A DNA stretch of 64,000 nucleotides from Halegenticoccus tardaugens (GTDB lineage Archaea > Halobacteriota > Halobacteria > Halobacteriales > Haloferacaceae). The translations under genes and the position numbers were made by a program. Where the stretch lies: positions 620,001-684,000 of the forward strand of contig NZ_SDIC01000002.1 in NCBI RefSeq assembly GCF_004116405.1, in the 5' to 3' direction. Under the pieces are notes generated by a model. The model was given only the letters and a program-made list of their open reading frames with translations. It was not told the DNA's origin and ran no database searches. Shown here piece by piece: positions 63,950-64,000 of this stretch. Each line of letters starts with the position of its first letter. Within the stretch, counting starts at the first letter, position 1.

Positions 63950-64000
63950 CGAGTCTGGCTTCCGACAGTCACGTCTCAGCGTTGAATAGCCCATACGGTG

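Noticed and set aside
1..64000. tRNA or rRNA genes
   Set aside because: No cloverleaf or rRNA signature was noticed by eye; a covariance-model scan would settle this.

Overview
The window comes from a halophilic archaeon (class Halobacteria). The proteins are strongly acidic. Secreted binding proteins carry a twin-arginine signal plus lipobox. Many genes have an archaeal TATA-like box about 25-32 bases before the start codon, so they are probably leaderless. Chaperonins are group II (thermosome) and regulators are IclR type. Insertion elements are IS200/IS605-IS1341 and IS6 types. The species cannot be named from the sequence, and the mixture of intact sugar-catabolic clusters and gene wreckage suggests an accessory replicon or genomic island.

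Layout. 1-10.8 kb: a glucuronate/xylan side-chain cluster with a sugar ABC binding protein (cut by the window edge), GH67 alpha-glucuronidase, an ABC ATPase, an IclR regulator, an SDR oxidoreductase, mannonate dehydratase UxuA and glucuronate isomerase UxaC. 11.1-12.4 kb: wreckage, including a GH3 N-terminal stub. 12.5-25.5 kb: a GC-rich block with GH3, GH42 (BgaH type), a small membrane protein, a divergent thermosome-like chaperonin, a larger membrane protein, a complete CUT1-type ABC importer and an IclR regulator. 25.7-32.1 kb: gene remnants (Gfo/Idh, aldehyde dehydrogenase, SDR, peptide ABC ATPases, a regulator, glycerate kinase), an intact winged-helix/PIN-like pair and a TnpB-less IS605-type element. 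32.1-38.6 kb: GH105, an HpcH/HpaI aldolase, an AT-rich gene-free stretch, an Ldh_2-type dehydrogenase and a 3-hydroxyacyl-CoA-dehydrogenase-like protein. 38.7-40.2 kb: an IS1341-type tnpB element. 40.2-46.8 kb: a tight four-gene operon (AldA-like dehydrogenase, two VOC proteins, SAF-domain oxidoreductase), a truncated CitE-like gene, an IS remnant and a 3-hydroxyisobutyrate-dehydrogenase-like gene. 46.9-53.8 kb: a small membrane protein, a second and more divergent chaperonin, and a second complete sugar ABC importer. 53.9-63.9 kb: an IS605-derived element, a decayed amidase, a zinc alcohol dehydrogenase, an SDR, a decayed E1-beta gene, IclR genes (one intact, one decayed), an IS6 fragment fused to acid-sugar kinase remnants, and an intact HpcH aldolase.

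How the genes work together. GH67 releases (methyl)glucuronate. UxaC would convert glucuronate to fructuronate, the SDR is the candidate fructuronate reductase, and UxuA would make 2-keto-3-deoxygluconate. GH3, GH42 and GH105 supply other sugars. HpcH aldolases and the AldA-like enzyme fit deoxy-acid-sugar cleavage followed by aldehyde oxidation.

The least explained feature is that two divergent group II chaperonin paralogs each lie just after a small multi-TM protein gene and next to a Tat-lipoprotein sugar ABC importer. One of them lacks two of the acidic residues expected at the ATPase site.
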